From Leptolyngbya sp. BL0902 (GTDB taxonomy: Bacteria; Cyanobacteriota; Cyanobacteriia; Phormidesmidales; Phormidesmidaceae): 64,000 nucleotides of DNA. The translations under genes and the position numbers were made by a program. The DNA is taken from NCBI RefSeq assembly GCF_016403105.1, contig NZ_CP046157.1:1-64000 (forward strand), in the 5' to 3' direction. A model generated the notes under the pieces. It saw nothing but the letters and a program-made list of their open reading frames with translations, made no database searches and was not told the origin of the DNA. Positions 7,908 through 16,794 of this stretch are shown here, one piece after another. Positions within the stretch are counted from its first letter, which is position 1, and each line of letters begins with the position of its first letter.

Positions 7908-8594
7908 ATGCAAGTTGAATTGATGTATCAGCCCGCCTACACCCTTGGCCGTGTTCAATTGCGAGGGGGCGAACAGGTACGGGTAGAAGCCTCCTCGATG
8001 GTGGGGATGTCCACCGGGACGACCCTAGAAACCAAAACAGGGGGCATCATGCAGGCTCTCAAGCGCTCCTTTTTGGGTGGAGAAAGCTTCTTTCAAAATG
8101 TGTACACCGCTCCAGCCCAGGGCGGCGAGGTGTGGGTGGCCCCTTCTTTGCCGGGGGATTTGAACGTGATTACCCTCCGTGAGCCGATGCTGATCCAGTC
8201 GGGGGCGTATGTGGCCTCGGATATTGGCGTTACCCTAGATGCCAAATGGGGCGGATCCAAGTCCTTCTTTGGCACGGGGGGCGGGTTGTTTATGCTGCGG
8301 GCGGAAGGCCAAGGCCAGGTGGTCGTGTCCTCCTATGGCGCAATCCACGAATTTACCCTGGCGGCGGGCGAATCCTTCACCATCGACACCGGGCACCTGG
8401 TAGCCCTCAGCGAATCCATGCCCTTCAAAACCCGATCCGTCGGCGGCATGAAGACCTTTCTCTTTAGCGGTGAGGGCTTTGTGGTGGATCTCACCGGGCC
8501 AGGAAAGGTCTTAGTACAAACCCGTTCCCAAGATCAGTTCCTAGCTTGGTTGATTCCCAAACTGCCCCAGCCCAGCAGTAGCAGTAGTAGCTGA
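7908..8594 (+). CDS. AIM24 / TIGR00266 family protein
   Basis: The 228-residue protein is of the AIM24 family, a beta-rich (double-stranded beta-helix-like) fold. Features include SMVGMSTGTTLETKTGGIMQ near the start, RSFLGGESFFQNVYTAP, the GTGGGLFMLRAEGQGQVVVSS turn region, and GMKTFLFSGEGFVVDLTGPGKVLVQTRS at the end. It finishes with a poly-Ser tail coded by simple AGTAGC repeats. No signal peptide or membrane helix is seen, so cytosolic. Bacterial function is unclear; mitochondrial AIM24 is linked to inner-membrane organisation. Confidence 0.85.
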   Translation: MQVELMYQPAYTLGRVQLRGGEQVRVEASSMVGMSTGTTLETKTGGIMQALKRSFLGGESFFQNVYTAPAQGGEVWVAPSLPGDLNVITLREPMLIQSGAYVASDIGVTLDAKWGGSKSFFGTGGGLFMLRAEGQGQVVVSSYGAIHEFTLAAGESFTIDTGHLVALSESMPFKTRSVGGMKTFLFSGEGFVVDLTGPGKVLVQTRSQDQFLAWLIPKLPQPSSSSSS

Positions 8595-8667
8595 TTGTTG
8601 GTGTCCCCAGATCCCAGGATTCTTAGAGAACGCTGGGATCTATCCATGGAGTGGTCAACTTTGAGGG

Positions 8668-11600
8668 ATGAGAAGTACCCTTAGACAAAACCCTCTGGCC
8701 CCTGCTGCCATGCCTCAATCCAGCCACCACCGCCTGTTTCAAGAAAAGACTCTAAGCCGAGCGCTGAAGGGGTTTACGTTTCCTGATGACATCACAACGC
8801 GACATCAAACGATGTTGCAGTGGGTGAAGGCCCTAGAGAGCGGCACCCTGGATGCGGTGAAGGAAACCTCGCTGCACGGGGAATTTTTGCAGAAGGTGTT
8901 TCAGGAGGTTTTGGGCTATCGCTCGGTGGTTGGTGGCGCAGGACAACAGTGGGAACTGCACGCCGAGCAGACCATTTCCGATGGTGGCGGTTCTGCCGAT
9001 GGAGCGCTGGGCTTTTTCCATGCCGTGACAAACCAGAAGGGCGGCAAAAAGTTAGAGGGCCGAGTGATTGCGCCCATCGAGCTAAAGGGAGCCAAAAATG
9101 ACCTAGACCGTGCTGCCCCAGGCCGTAAGGAATCTGCAGTAGACCAGGGGTGGCGCTATGCCAACTACACCGCCGATTGTCGCTGGGTGCTGGTGTCAAA
9201 CTATCGTGAAATTCGGCTGTATCAAACCAGTAAAACTCCAGCCTATTATGAGGTTTTTCGGCTGAAGGATTTGACCGATATCACGACCTTCAAAGCCTTT
9301 TACTTTGTGCTATGTCGGCAAAACTTTTTGCCCCCCAGTGCCGACCCCAAAGCCCGTTCGGTGATTGACCAACTTTTAGTTGAGTCTGACAAGGCAGAGG
9401 TGGAAATTACTAAAGCCCTCTATGAAGAATATAAACAGGTGCGAATCAACCTAGCCCGTCATTTTCGTGCCACTGGCCCTGCTGATTTGCCAGATCGAGA
9501 CATTGCCTTAATCGAAAAAGCCCAAAAAACCCTAGATCGGGTGCTGTTTATTGCCTTTTGCGAAGACAAAGACCTTCTACCTAAGGAAACCCTTCAGCAA
9601 GCCCACGATCACCAAGATCCCTATAATCCTCGCCTCATTTGGGAAAACTACAAGGCCGTTTTTCGGGCGGTGGATCAGGGAAATCCGTCCCTAGCGATTC
9701 TGGGCTACAACGGTGGTCTCTTTAAGTATGATCCGTTGCTTGATGATCAGCTTCAGGTGTCGGATATTCTCTGCACTCAGCTTAAAAAACTGGCCCGCTA
9801 CGATTTCGAGTCTGAGGTGTCGGTCAACATTTTGGGCCACATTTTTGAGCAATCTGTTACCGATTTGGAGGAACTGCGAGCACTGGCAGCGGGGGAAACC
9901 TACGACCAAAAGAAAGGCCAACGCAAAACCCAGGGCGTTTACTACACTCCGGCGTTTATCACTCAATATATTGTCTCGGTGGCGTTGGGTGGCTATTTGC
10001 ACCGCAAGGAAAAAGCCCTTTGGCAAGAGATAGGCATCGACCAAATTCGTGCCAATGCGGTGCGCCAACGTCGCAAAGCCGAAATTCAGTTTTGGGAACG
10101 CTACCGTGATGAGGTACTCGTCAAAACCCGTGTGGTTGACCCGGCCTGTGGTTCGGGGGCATTTTTGATTGCCGCTTTTGATTATCTCAATAATGAGTAC
10201 GAACGGGTCAACGAACAACTAGCAGCCCTCAAGCTGGCAGATGATACGGGCGAGTTTCTAGGTCAGCGTAGTTTATTTGATCTCACCAAAACCATTCTGA
10301 ACCAAAATCTCTATGGGGTAGATCTGTCCTCCGAGTCGGTGGAAATTACGAAGCTGTCGCTATGGCTAAAAACGGCGGAACGGGGTAAACAACTTACCTA
10401 TCTGGACGACAACATTAAGGTAGGAAATTCCATTGTGGATGATCCAACCGTGGCCCCTCGCGCCTTTGCCTGGGCAACAGAATTTGCTGAGGTGTTTGCC
10501 GATGGTGGGTTTGATGTGGTGATTGGCAACCCGCCCTATGTGCGGCAAGAATTGTTAACGCCGTTTAAGCCCTACCTACAACGCCACTATGCGGCCTATG
10601 ATGGCGTTGCAGATTTGTATGTGTATTTCTATGAGAAGGGGCTGAAGATTTTACGGCCTAATGGGGTGATGTCGTATATTGTGACGAACAAATGGCTACG
10701 GGCAGGCTATGGAGAACCGCTACGCAAGTTTTTTGCCGAAAACAGCATTTTTGAACAAATCATCGACTTTGGCCATGCACCCATTTTTCAAGATGCGGAT
10801 GTGTTTCCGTGTATTGTGGCGGTGAGAAAGCCAGTAGAAGAAGACATACAGAAGAGTGACACTTCTATCTCAGTAGAAGTTTGCCCTATACCTAGAGAGA
10901 AATTAGAAAACATTAATCTTCCACAATTTGTCAACCAAGAGGGATATAAAATTTCTTGGGACAGATTTTACGGAGAAGCGTGGAGTTTAGAGCTTCCGGA
11001 AGTTGGCTACCTCTTTGAGAGAATACAGCGTACAGAATCTAATCTTAAAGATTTTGTTGGAATTAAGCCATATCGAGGAATATTAACTGGTTTCAATGAT
11101 GCTTTCCTGATTGACGACTCAACCCGAAAAAGCCTGATTGAAGCAGACGAAAAATGTTCGGAAATCATAAAGCCCTATCTTAGAGGGCAAGATGTTGATA
11201 GGTGGTCTTCTGAATGGGAGCAGCTTTGGATGATTTTCATCCGATGGGATTGTTCCATTGAAGAATACCCATCCGTGCTTAATTGGCTAGAGACTCATAG
11301 AAAAGGCTTATCCAGTCGTCCAGAGGTAATTCAAAGAAGATTTCCCTGGTATGCCATGAGTCGTTATGGTTCTGACTACTGGGAGCTATATGAGAAGCCT
11401 AAGATTATCTATCAAGAAATTCAGTTTCATCCGTCTTATAGCTTTGACTTAAATGGACAATTTACCAATAACAAAGTTTTCTTTATTTCCACCGACGATC
11501 TATATCTTCTTGCAACTCTGAACTCACCGCTAATGTGGTGGTATAACTGGCGTTATCTCCCACACATGAAGGATGAAGCCTTAACTCCAAAAGGAGAGCT

Positions 11601-12039
11601 AATTGAGTTATTACCCATCGCGCCACCCACTGACGAAATCCGTGCCGAGGTTGAACCTGCTGTTCAACAACTTATTGAATTAACCAAAGCCAACCAGCAA
11701 GCCACTCGTGAAATGTTGGATTGGTTTCGGGTGGAGCATGGCATCGACAAAGCAGGCAACAAACTCAGCGACTTTGCCACCCTTTCCCTCGATGACTTTT
11801 TGCAAGAAATCAAAAAACGTCGCCCCAAAGGTGCAGGCAACCTTGGCCCCAAAGACCTCAAGACCCTCAAAGAAGCCTACGGCGACTATGCCCTGCCCAT
11901 CCAACAACGCCGCCGCGATGGCCTGGTACTAGAACACCGCATTTCTGACTTGGTCAACCAAGCCTACGACCTCACCCCCGAAGACATCGATTTAATGTGG
12001 AAAACCGCCCCACCCAGAATGCCCTTTAGCCGTCCGTAG
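8668..12039 (+). CDS. Type IIG (Eco57I-like) restriction enzyme/DNA methyltransferase
   Basis: A single 1123-residue protein combines nuclease and adenine methyltransferase. The N-terminal nuclease region has SADGALGFF and VIAPIELKG (the E-x-K of a PD-(D/E)xK site, about residue 138). Methyltransferase motif I, VVDPACGSGAFLIAAF, is at about 486-502 and the catalytic NPPY motif, VVIGNPPYVRQELL, at about 615-628. The TRD-like recognition region lies roughly at 700-1000. A C-terminal helical segment follows. No separate specificity or methylase gene is needed. Sequence between ~10,850 and 11,640 is visibly more AT-rich than the rest, as expected for a fast-changing recognition domain. An internal ATG at 8710 is an alternative start. 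Confidence 0.9.
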   Translation: MRSTLRQNPLAPAAMPQSSHHRLFQEKTLSRALKGFTFPDDITTRHQTMLQWVKALESGTLDAVKETSLHGEFLQKVFQEVLGYRSVVGGAGQQWELHAEQTISDGGGSADGALGFFHAVTNQKGGKKLEGRVIAPIELKGAKNDLDRAAPGRKESAVDQGWRYANYTADCRWVLVSNYREIRLYQTSKTPAYYEVFRLKDLTDITTFKAFYFVLCRQNFLPPSADPKARSVIDQLLVESDKAEVEITKALYEEYKQVRINLARHFRATGPADLPDRDIALIEKAQKTLDRVLFIAFCEDKDLLPKETLQQAHDHQDPYNPRLIWENYKAVFRAVDQGNPSLAILGYNGGLFKYDPLLDDQLQVSDILCTQLKKLARYDFESEVSVNILGHIFEQSVTDLEELRALAAGETYDQKKGQRKTQGVYYTPAFITQYIVSVALGGYLHRKEKALWQEIGIDQIRANAVRQRRKAEIQFWERYRDEVLVKTRVVDPACGSGAFLIAAFDYLNNEYERVNEQLAALKLADDTGEFLGQRSLFDLTKTILNQNLYGVDLSSESVEITKLSLWLKTAERGKQLTYLDDNIKVGNSIVDDPTVAPRAFAWATEFAEVFADGGFDVVIGNPPYVRQELLTPFKPYLQRHYAAYDGVADLYVYFYEKGLKILRPNGVMSYIVTNKWLRAGYGEPLRKFFAENSIFEQIIDFGHAPIFQDADVFPCIVAVRKPVEEDIQKSDTSISVEVCPIPREKLENINLPQFVNQEGYKISWDRFYGEAWSLELPEVGYLFERIQRTESNLKDFVGIKPYRGILTGFNDAFLIDDSTRKSLIEADEKCSEIIKPYLRGQDVDRWSSEWEQLWMIFIRWDCSIEEYPSVLNWLETHRKGLSSRPEVIQRRFPWYAMSRYGSDYWELYEKPKIIYQEIQFHPSYSFDLNGQFTNNKVFFISTDDLYLLATLNSPLMWWYNWRYLPHMKDEALTPKGELIELLPIAPPTDEIRAEVEPAVQQLIELTKANQQATREMLDWFRVEHGIDKAGNKLSDFATLSLDDFLQEIKKRRPKGAGNLGPKDLKTLKEAYGDYALPIQQRRRDGLVLEHRISDLVNQAYDLTPEDIDLMWKTAPPRMPFSRP

Positions 12040-12315
12040 ACGGGGTTTGCCAAGCTGTGTCCACTTCCAATCACCGACCTGTTTGAAACGGTAACGCTCT
12101 ACGACAACCAAGTCACCGCCGCCACCGTTACCCAGCGCCCCGATGGCCAGTTCGACGTGACCCTAACGATTAATACCGCCAAGGTGCGTTCCGATAACGT
12201 GGGCAACGAAACCCCAGCCGAAATCACCAACGAGGAGATCGATATCGGCCTCTACGGAACCGACGGCAAACTGATTTACCTCAAAAAACACCCCGTCGAG
12301 AAGATCCTAGGATGA
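12040..12315 (+). pseudogene. ABC permease/M1 aminopeptidase gene, C-terminal remnant
   Basis: The frame is open and has no start. It reads ITDLFETVTLYDNQVTAATV, then DGQFDVTLTINTAKVRSDNVGNE and IDIGLYG ... [14 protein letters not shown], ending TGA at 12313-12315. This matches the C-terminal beta domain of the fused ABC-permease/M1-peptidase proteins found beside ABC-2 ATPases. Only about 80 of more than 1000 residues remain. Its left edge coincides with the end of the R-M gene and its right edge with an IS3 scrap, which suggests replacement of the locus by foreign DNA. Confidence 0.65.
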
Positions 12316-12416
12316 ATCAACTCGGTTTTGAGGGTGCCAAAAAAGCTTTCAGCTACTGCGTTGTCCCAACAATTGCCTCGGCGGCTCATACTACCCATTA
12401 TCGTAGCCTGCTGCCG
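12316..12416 (-). pseudogene. IS3-family transposase (OrfB) fragment
   Basis: The minus strand encodes [20 protein letters not shown] followed by LKTEL, the hallmark of the integrase-type catalytic core of IS3-family OrfB, including the final catalytic Glu in AESFF. Only ~33 codons survive between the aminopeptidase relic and a TAA at about 12420. No ends of the IS are recognisable. Confidence 0.8.
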
Positions 12417-12520
12417 AGTTTAGCCATCAACCGTACCACCCGTTGACGGCTGATGCTCAAGCCTTGAGCCACGAAAAGCTACACCAAGCAGCGATCCGCT
12501 GATATCGCCAGGGAGTAGCA

Positions 12521-12895
12521 CTAGCCCTCATCAGCCACTAACCAATTCATCTGCCCAAACCATTCCCGCTTGAGGTGTTGCTGCTTGCTCCTAAACTGGC
12601 GGTCGTGCCGAAGGTGACACACCACACACAATGCCTTCAGGTTCTCGCGCTCACAGTTCTCTGGCCGCTGATCTAGATGGGCCACCGTCAACAACCAGCG
12701 CCGGGGCGCAGCCTGGTAGTCTGCCGGGGTGAAGCCCTGCCGCCATGGCTGACACCGTTTCAAAAAGTCCTCCACCGACTCCTCAGGGCGACGGCAGGGG
12801 CGGCCACATTGCTCGCAACACCACTGGGCCTCAGCCTTGACCTGGGATGCAATCACCTCCCAATCCTTAGGGTAGCGGGCGCGGATCATCGGCAT
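12521..12895 (-). CDS. HNH endonuclease-like zinc protein
   Basis: The 124-residue protein has an N-terminal CEQCGRPC pair and a later LTVAHLDQRPENCERENLKA followed by LCVVCHLRHD. This is a compact HNH layout: the AHLD His-Asp, the central Asn in ENLKALC, and the final CxxCHxxHD. Four Cys could bind structural zinc. It begins 3 bp after the stop of the primase-like gene, so the two form an operon. Possible roles are nicking or cutting for a mobile replicon, or host DNA repair; these are inference. Confidence 0.75.
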   Translation of the reverse strand: MPMIRARYPKDWEVIASQVKAEAQWCCEQCGRPCRRPEESVEDFLKRCQPWRQGFTPADYQAAPRRWLLTVAHLDQRPENCERENLKALCVVCHLRHDRQFRSKQQHLKREWFGQMNWLVADEG

Positions 12896-12898
12896 GGA

Positions 12899-14557
12899 TC
12901 AGTCAACCTCCAACGCCTGTAAACGGTACAGCAACGTCATCAACTCATCATCGCTCAACTGCCAGCGACGCTTGCCCTCAAACTGGTCAGCAATGAACTG
13001 CCCCATCTGCACCGCTGTCCAGCCCAACCGTTCCGCCTGCCGATGGCAGATATCAGCAACGTCCGCCAAAAAGCCCAGATGGTCGGGGTCAGGGGGCTGT
13101 GGAAAAACCGATTCATCCCCCCGTACCCCCCTTTCCGGAGTAAAAGAATTTGGATCCGAGCTCGCCCCACCCTGCGGGAGCGCCCTACCCTTCATAATTG
13201 GGGCTATAGGGTGTAATCCTTTAATCTCCAATGCTTCTGGCGATTGGCAGAGTTCCACTAAAATGGCCTCGTTATCGGCGGAAAAGCTTGTCTCTGCGTT
13301 GATTACACCCTCTTGGTGATAGGGGTGCCAAAGCTCAAGATGTTTGTAGAGGGTCTGCTGGCTGACGTGGGCGGTCTGGGCGATGGCCTTGGCGCGGGCG
13401 GTAATTTGGTCAGGAAGGGTGCCCGCCTGCTCTAGCTCACGGTAGGCGGTGCGGATACGGTGCTGGGCGTCTTCGGACTGGCGTTGGTTGAAGGGCACTA
13501 GGTTGTTCTTGGGGGCGCTACTCTCGCGGCTGGGGGTGGTGCCGAGGGGCCAGTAGTATTTCTCGGCGGCTTTGGCCCAAGCGGTGACTCTGGCTTCGAT
13601 GTCGTGCTGGTGGCGGCAGTATTGCTCATAGCCGGGGCAACGGGTGGCGATGCGGAGGATGTAGTCAATCAGGGCTTGCCCGTCTAGCCCTTCAAAGACG
13701 CGGCCATAGCAGGCGATGGTCTTCAGCAGGTGGTTGGTCTGGCCGGGGGCTGTCCAGCCTTCGGTGATTTCCAGATCCAGGTTGTGCCGCCAGGTATCCA
13801 CGGGATGGCTGCGGCGTTGGGGCCGTTTTCGGTGGTTGTCGCGGCCAATTGTCATGGCGTCGCGCAGGGTCTCCAGGTCTTGCTGGGCAGCGGCCCCGTC
13901 CCACAGCCAGAAGAACCGAGCTAGGCTACAGGGCAGGTCGTTGAGGGCGTCATCCAGCAAACAAGACCCGCTGCCCGGTTGCAGGGGTAGGCGATGGGCG
14001 TTGTATTCGGTAAAGCTGGTCACGCCGTAGACTTTGACGTTGGGGAAGATTTCGAGCTGTCCCGCTTTGAGCTGAAACCCCTGGGCCTTGAGGCATTCTT
14101 TCAGCGCTACGGCCAGGTCAAAGGTGTTGACCTGTTCGGCAAAGGGAAGGTACAGATGCAGCCCACCGCTCCAGCTTGAGCGAATCAGCAGGGTGCGGGT
14201 GATGCCGATGGTCTCTAGGGCGGCGCGGATTTGGGCGACCCCTTCGGCGTTGGAGTAGGCTCCCCCAGCATCCAGGTCGATCAGGGCGTAGTAGGTGTCA
14301 TGGGTGAACCGGACGCCAATCAGTTGGTGGGCATCCTGCCACTTATCCCACAGGGCGCGGGGCCGAATCGGGTGGGTTTTGATGGTCGTCCAGGAGGGCT
14401 TGGCGGTGGCATCTTCAGGCTGTTCGGCGCTGATGACGTTCCAACGGTAGTGGCCAAAAATTTCGCACAAGCGCTGGCCAGTGGGGTCAGCGGGGAGGGG
14501 TTCCGTCGGGTGAGCCGTTCTACGAGGCTGCTCACCCACACCGATAGAGGCGGTCAT
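12899..14557 (-). CDS. Primase-polymerase-like (AEP fold) replication protein, putative
   Basis: The 552-residue protein carries a pattern like archaeo-eukaryotic primases. TYYALIDLDAGG fits the hhhDhD motif (about residues 88-100), SSWSGGLHLYLPF fits the sxH motif (about 148-160), and LEIFPNVKVYGV plus HRLPLQPGSG resembles the third acidic strand and basic loop of TOTE-type primases (about 190-215). The middle is helical. A helix-turn-helix-like segment, AIAQTAHVSQQTLYKHLELW, is at about 385-405. AGGAGA precedes the ATG at 14557 by about 10 nt. It leads an operon with the HNH gene and looks plasmid- or phage-derived. Assignment is by motif only. Confidence 0.5.
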   Translation of the reverse strand: MTASIGVGEQPRRTAHPTEPLPADPTGQRLCEIFGHYRWNVISAEQPEDATAKPSWTTIKTHPIRPRALWDKWQDAHQLIGVRFTHDTYYALIDLDAGGAYSNAEGVAQIRAALETIGITRTLLIRSSWSGGLHLYLPFAEQVNTFDLAVALKECLKAQGFQLKAGQLEIFPNVKVYGVTSFTEYNAHRLPLQPGSGSCLLDDALNDLPCSLARFFWLWDGAAAQQDLETLRDAMTIGRDNHRKRPQRRSHPVDTWRHNLDLEITEGWTAPGQTNHLLKTIACYGRVFEGLDGQALIDYILRIATRCPGYEQYCRHQHDIEARVTAWAKAAEKYYWPLGTTPSRESSAPKNNLVPFNQRQSEDAQHRIRTAYRELEQAGTLPDQITARAKAIAQTAHVSQQTLYKHLELWHPYHQEGVINAETSFSADNEAILVELCQSPEALEIKGLHPIAPIMKGRALPQGGASSDPNSFTPERGVRGDESVFPQPPDPDHLGFLADVADICHRQAERLGWTAVQMGQFIADQFEGKRRWQLSDDELMTLLYRLQALEVD

Positions 14558-14591
14558 GGGGCTTCTCTCTCCTAAAAAAGAGCAATGGGTA

Positions 14592-14620
14592 TTGCCCCGA
14601 GAGAGAGCCAGTGTTACGAT
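14592..14620 (+). promoter_or_regulatory. Candidate extended -10 promoter reading away from the primase-like gene
   Basis: TTGCCC (14592-14597) and TACGAT (14615-14620) are separated by 17 nt, and TG sits one base before the -10 (TGT-TACGAT). The start would be near 14627. It lies 35 bp upstream of the minus-strand ATG at 14557 and points the other way, so the transcript would be antisense to that gene's leader. Confidence 0.3.
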
Positions 14621-14626
14621 GTGCGC

Positions 14627-14711
14627 ATAAGGTATTTCTGCGCGACTCGGGACTGGTCCTCTCGGGTTTTCGCTTTTAAAAGAGTCGGTGGCAAGTGCTA
14701 TCGGCTCTTTT
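14627..14711 (+). ncRNA. Candidate ~85-nt antisense RNA in the leader of the primase-like gene
   Basis: From the predicted start near 14627 the RNA would contain CTCTCGGG-TTTT and end with a 10-bp hairpin, AAAAGAGTCG (14678-14687) pairing with CGGCTCTTTT (14702-14711, one G-U pair), around a 14-nt loop. Ending in U4 it resembles an intrinsic terminator. Size and position match the counter-transcribed RNAs that control plasmid replication genes. If no such RNA exists, the hairpin may instead be an attenuator in the minus-strand leader. No expression evidence is available. Confidence 0.3.
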
Positions 14712-15131
14712 GTGTATCAAGGGTCTGGTCAGGACGCTTAACACAGATTCACACCATTACCAGGGGGTCAGCCCAGAACGGCATAGATCATTGCCGGATC
14801 ATAATACAGGCACCCAAACCGGGCAAGAGAACCCTCAAGATTCATCGGGTTGGGGCTGTGGGGTGGGTATCGGCCTCCTGACGCGCCACACAAGACGGTC
14901 GTTACCGCTCGATTAGCCGCAGTCACCAGGGCGCTCGATTAGCCAATTTGAATCGGGGGTAAGCATTCAGGATTTAGTATTATTCATCAATTTATTGATT
15001 GAATTATTGATTGAAGCCCTGGCCCTATCGGCATCGCCAAGTCGTGATGAAGTCGTTATCCAGCCGTGAATGATGCGATGACTTCAGATTTTTCCTGGCT
15101 TCAGCATAGGGGAATCGTGATTTAGCTGAGG
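14712..15131. other. Intergenic region, no gene recognised
   Basis: There is nothing convincing on either strand. The right half is AT-rich, with a short direct repeat (TTATTGATTGAATTATTGATTGAA near 14,991-15,015 in broken form). It separates the upstream end of the primase-like operon from the 3' end of the AraC gene. Confidence 0.4.
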
Positions 15132-16157
15132 TCACTCTATACTCTTGTGGCTATGCAAGAGCCGATATTCGCGGGGCGAGATCCCGGCCCAGCGCTTAAA
15201 GGCACGGGTAAAGTTGGCGGGGTCGGTATAGCCCAGTTCACCCGCAATATCTAGCAGTTTCACCTCGGGCTGTTGCAGCAGCGCTATAGCTCGGTTAAAC
15301 CTCACCCGGTCAACCAGCTTGGAGTAGGTCAGTCCGGCCTCGGCCAGGATCCGTTGCAGGGTTCGCACGCTCAGCCCTGATGCCGCCGCCACGAGGGCAA
15401 TATCGGGATAGCTGTAGGGCAGCATGGCCTGAATCAGTTGGTGCAACGAGTTGAAAAACGCTGGGTCTGGGGCCGTCTGCTGGAACCGTTCATAGTCTGG
15501 GCTACCAAGATTATTGCTGGGGGCACTGGGGTTGTAGGGCAAACTGAGGGCCGACCGAGGAATTTTGATGGCATTGTAGGGGCGCAAAAAGTGAATGGTG
15601 GTGCCCGCAAAATCTTGTAAATCTACCATGGCTTGGCAACGTGGCTCCTTGAGGTGAAGTTCTGGGGGTCGCCAATTTGGCCCTAGAGCCTGACGCAGCG
15701 CACTAAGGTACAGGCCGAGATCGTAGCGATGGTTTTGGAGATTGCTAATCCGGCCAGGATTTTCGCAGTTGAATTGCCACCACACCCAGTCGCCATCCCA
15801 CCGCAGGCTGACCCGCTGCCCAGAGTTGGCCATGCCGATCACTTGCTCGACGGTGATGAACAAATCAAACAGGGTGAGGGAATTTTGCACAAGTTTGCCC
15901 AGGGTGCCCAGCCGAGGCGGTGGAGTTTGACTGCCGATCAAGAATCCAAGGGTTTCTATCCCCTCCAAGGCCGCCGCCCGTTCTGCGAGGGATGCCCCCT
16001 GGTAAAGCGTCAGCAGACCGTCTGGCCGATCAAGCGCCATGGGGGAGATACTGACCTGTTCTAGCAAGCGCTCGGTGGGGGAGCCGATGTGATCTAAAAA
16101 ATTAACAATGGGCAACAGAAGCCCAACTCGAATCAGAGGAATTGACTTCATTGCCAC
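15132..16157 (-). CDS. AraC family transcriptional regulator
   Basis: The 341-residue protein has the two-part layout of the OruR/ArgR-type AraC group. An N-terminal ligand or dimer domain (about 20-210, arabinose-binding-like PF12625 type) is followed by the double helix-turn-helix at 240-335. The first HTH reads VAAASGLSVRTLQRILAEAG, the second DIAGELGYTDPANFTRAFKRW with the family GxSPxxYR near the end (GISPREYR). It is transcribed divergently from the BASS-type transporter with a ~640-bp spacer, so it may regulate that gene in response to a small molecule. The regulon is inference. Confidence 0.88.
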   Translation of the reverse strand: MAMKSIPLIRVGLLLPIVNFLDHIGSPTERLLEQVSISPMALDRPDGLLTLYQGASLAERAAALEGIETLGFLIGSQTPPPRLGTLGKLVQNSLTLFDLFITVEQVIGMANSGQRVSLRWDGDWVWWQFNCENPGRISNLQNHRYDLGLYLSALRQALGPNWRPPELHLKEPRCQAMVDLQDFAGTTIHFLRPYNAIKIPRSALSLPYNPSAPSNNLGSPDYERFQQTAPDPAFFNSLHQLIQAMLPYSYPDIALVAAASGLSVRTLQRILAEAGLTYSKLVDRVRFNRAIALLQQPEVKLLDIAGELGYTDPANFTRAFKRWAGISPREYRLLHSHKSIE

Positions 16158-16794
16158 GGCGAAGGGGGCTTAGGGGCTATTTGGGCTGGGGTAGATGGCT
16201 TTTGCGTCTAGTCTATCAAAGGATTAATCATTCTTTGCAATGCTGGCGCAAAATGACCAGAATTCCAAAACCTTCAGTGATATTACTAAAAGGTAAACCC
16301 TAAAATCCGCACGTTAAAAGATTGCCTTAGAATGATTCATCTCCATCATCATTTTTCCCTTGTGTATCCGGCATCCCTACTCCCTTCTTTGACCCATTAC
16401 ACGGAGCCTTGAACCATTAAAAAATATGAAAACCTGCTGAGAATTTTCTGAAACCTATGCACGACGCGAGTCAAGTGAATTTTAATCCTGTCAATTTTTA
16501 ACTCAGCATAGACAGCCTATGTACTTTAGAAACGATCTGGACAAACTGTGTTGACCCATCTTCCAGTTACCCAAAGACCCCTGTTCAATAATCAAGAGAA
16601 TCTAAAGATTTTCTAGAAACCTGCAATGTCTTAATTTTCATAGCAGTCTAGTTTCAAGGCTTAAGGTTGAGCTGTGATAGGGCTGGACTGAAGGTTTATT
16701 AACGCGATGGACTTCGGTGGCGGGGGTGGCGGTCGATCCGGTGTTAGTGGAAATGAATTGGATTGCGGTATCCATTAAGACAAAGGATTGAGTT
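16158..16794. other. Long divergent promoter region between AraC and transporter genes
   Basis: No full gene was found. The left two thirds is AT-rich. The final ~90 bp has an open frame (reading VAVDPVLVEMNWIAVSIKTK to a TGA at about 16,790) that could be the tail of a lost gene or a leader peptide. No clear AraC half-sites can be named without alignment. Confidence 0.35.
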
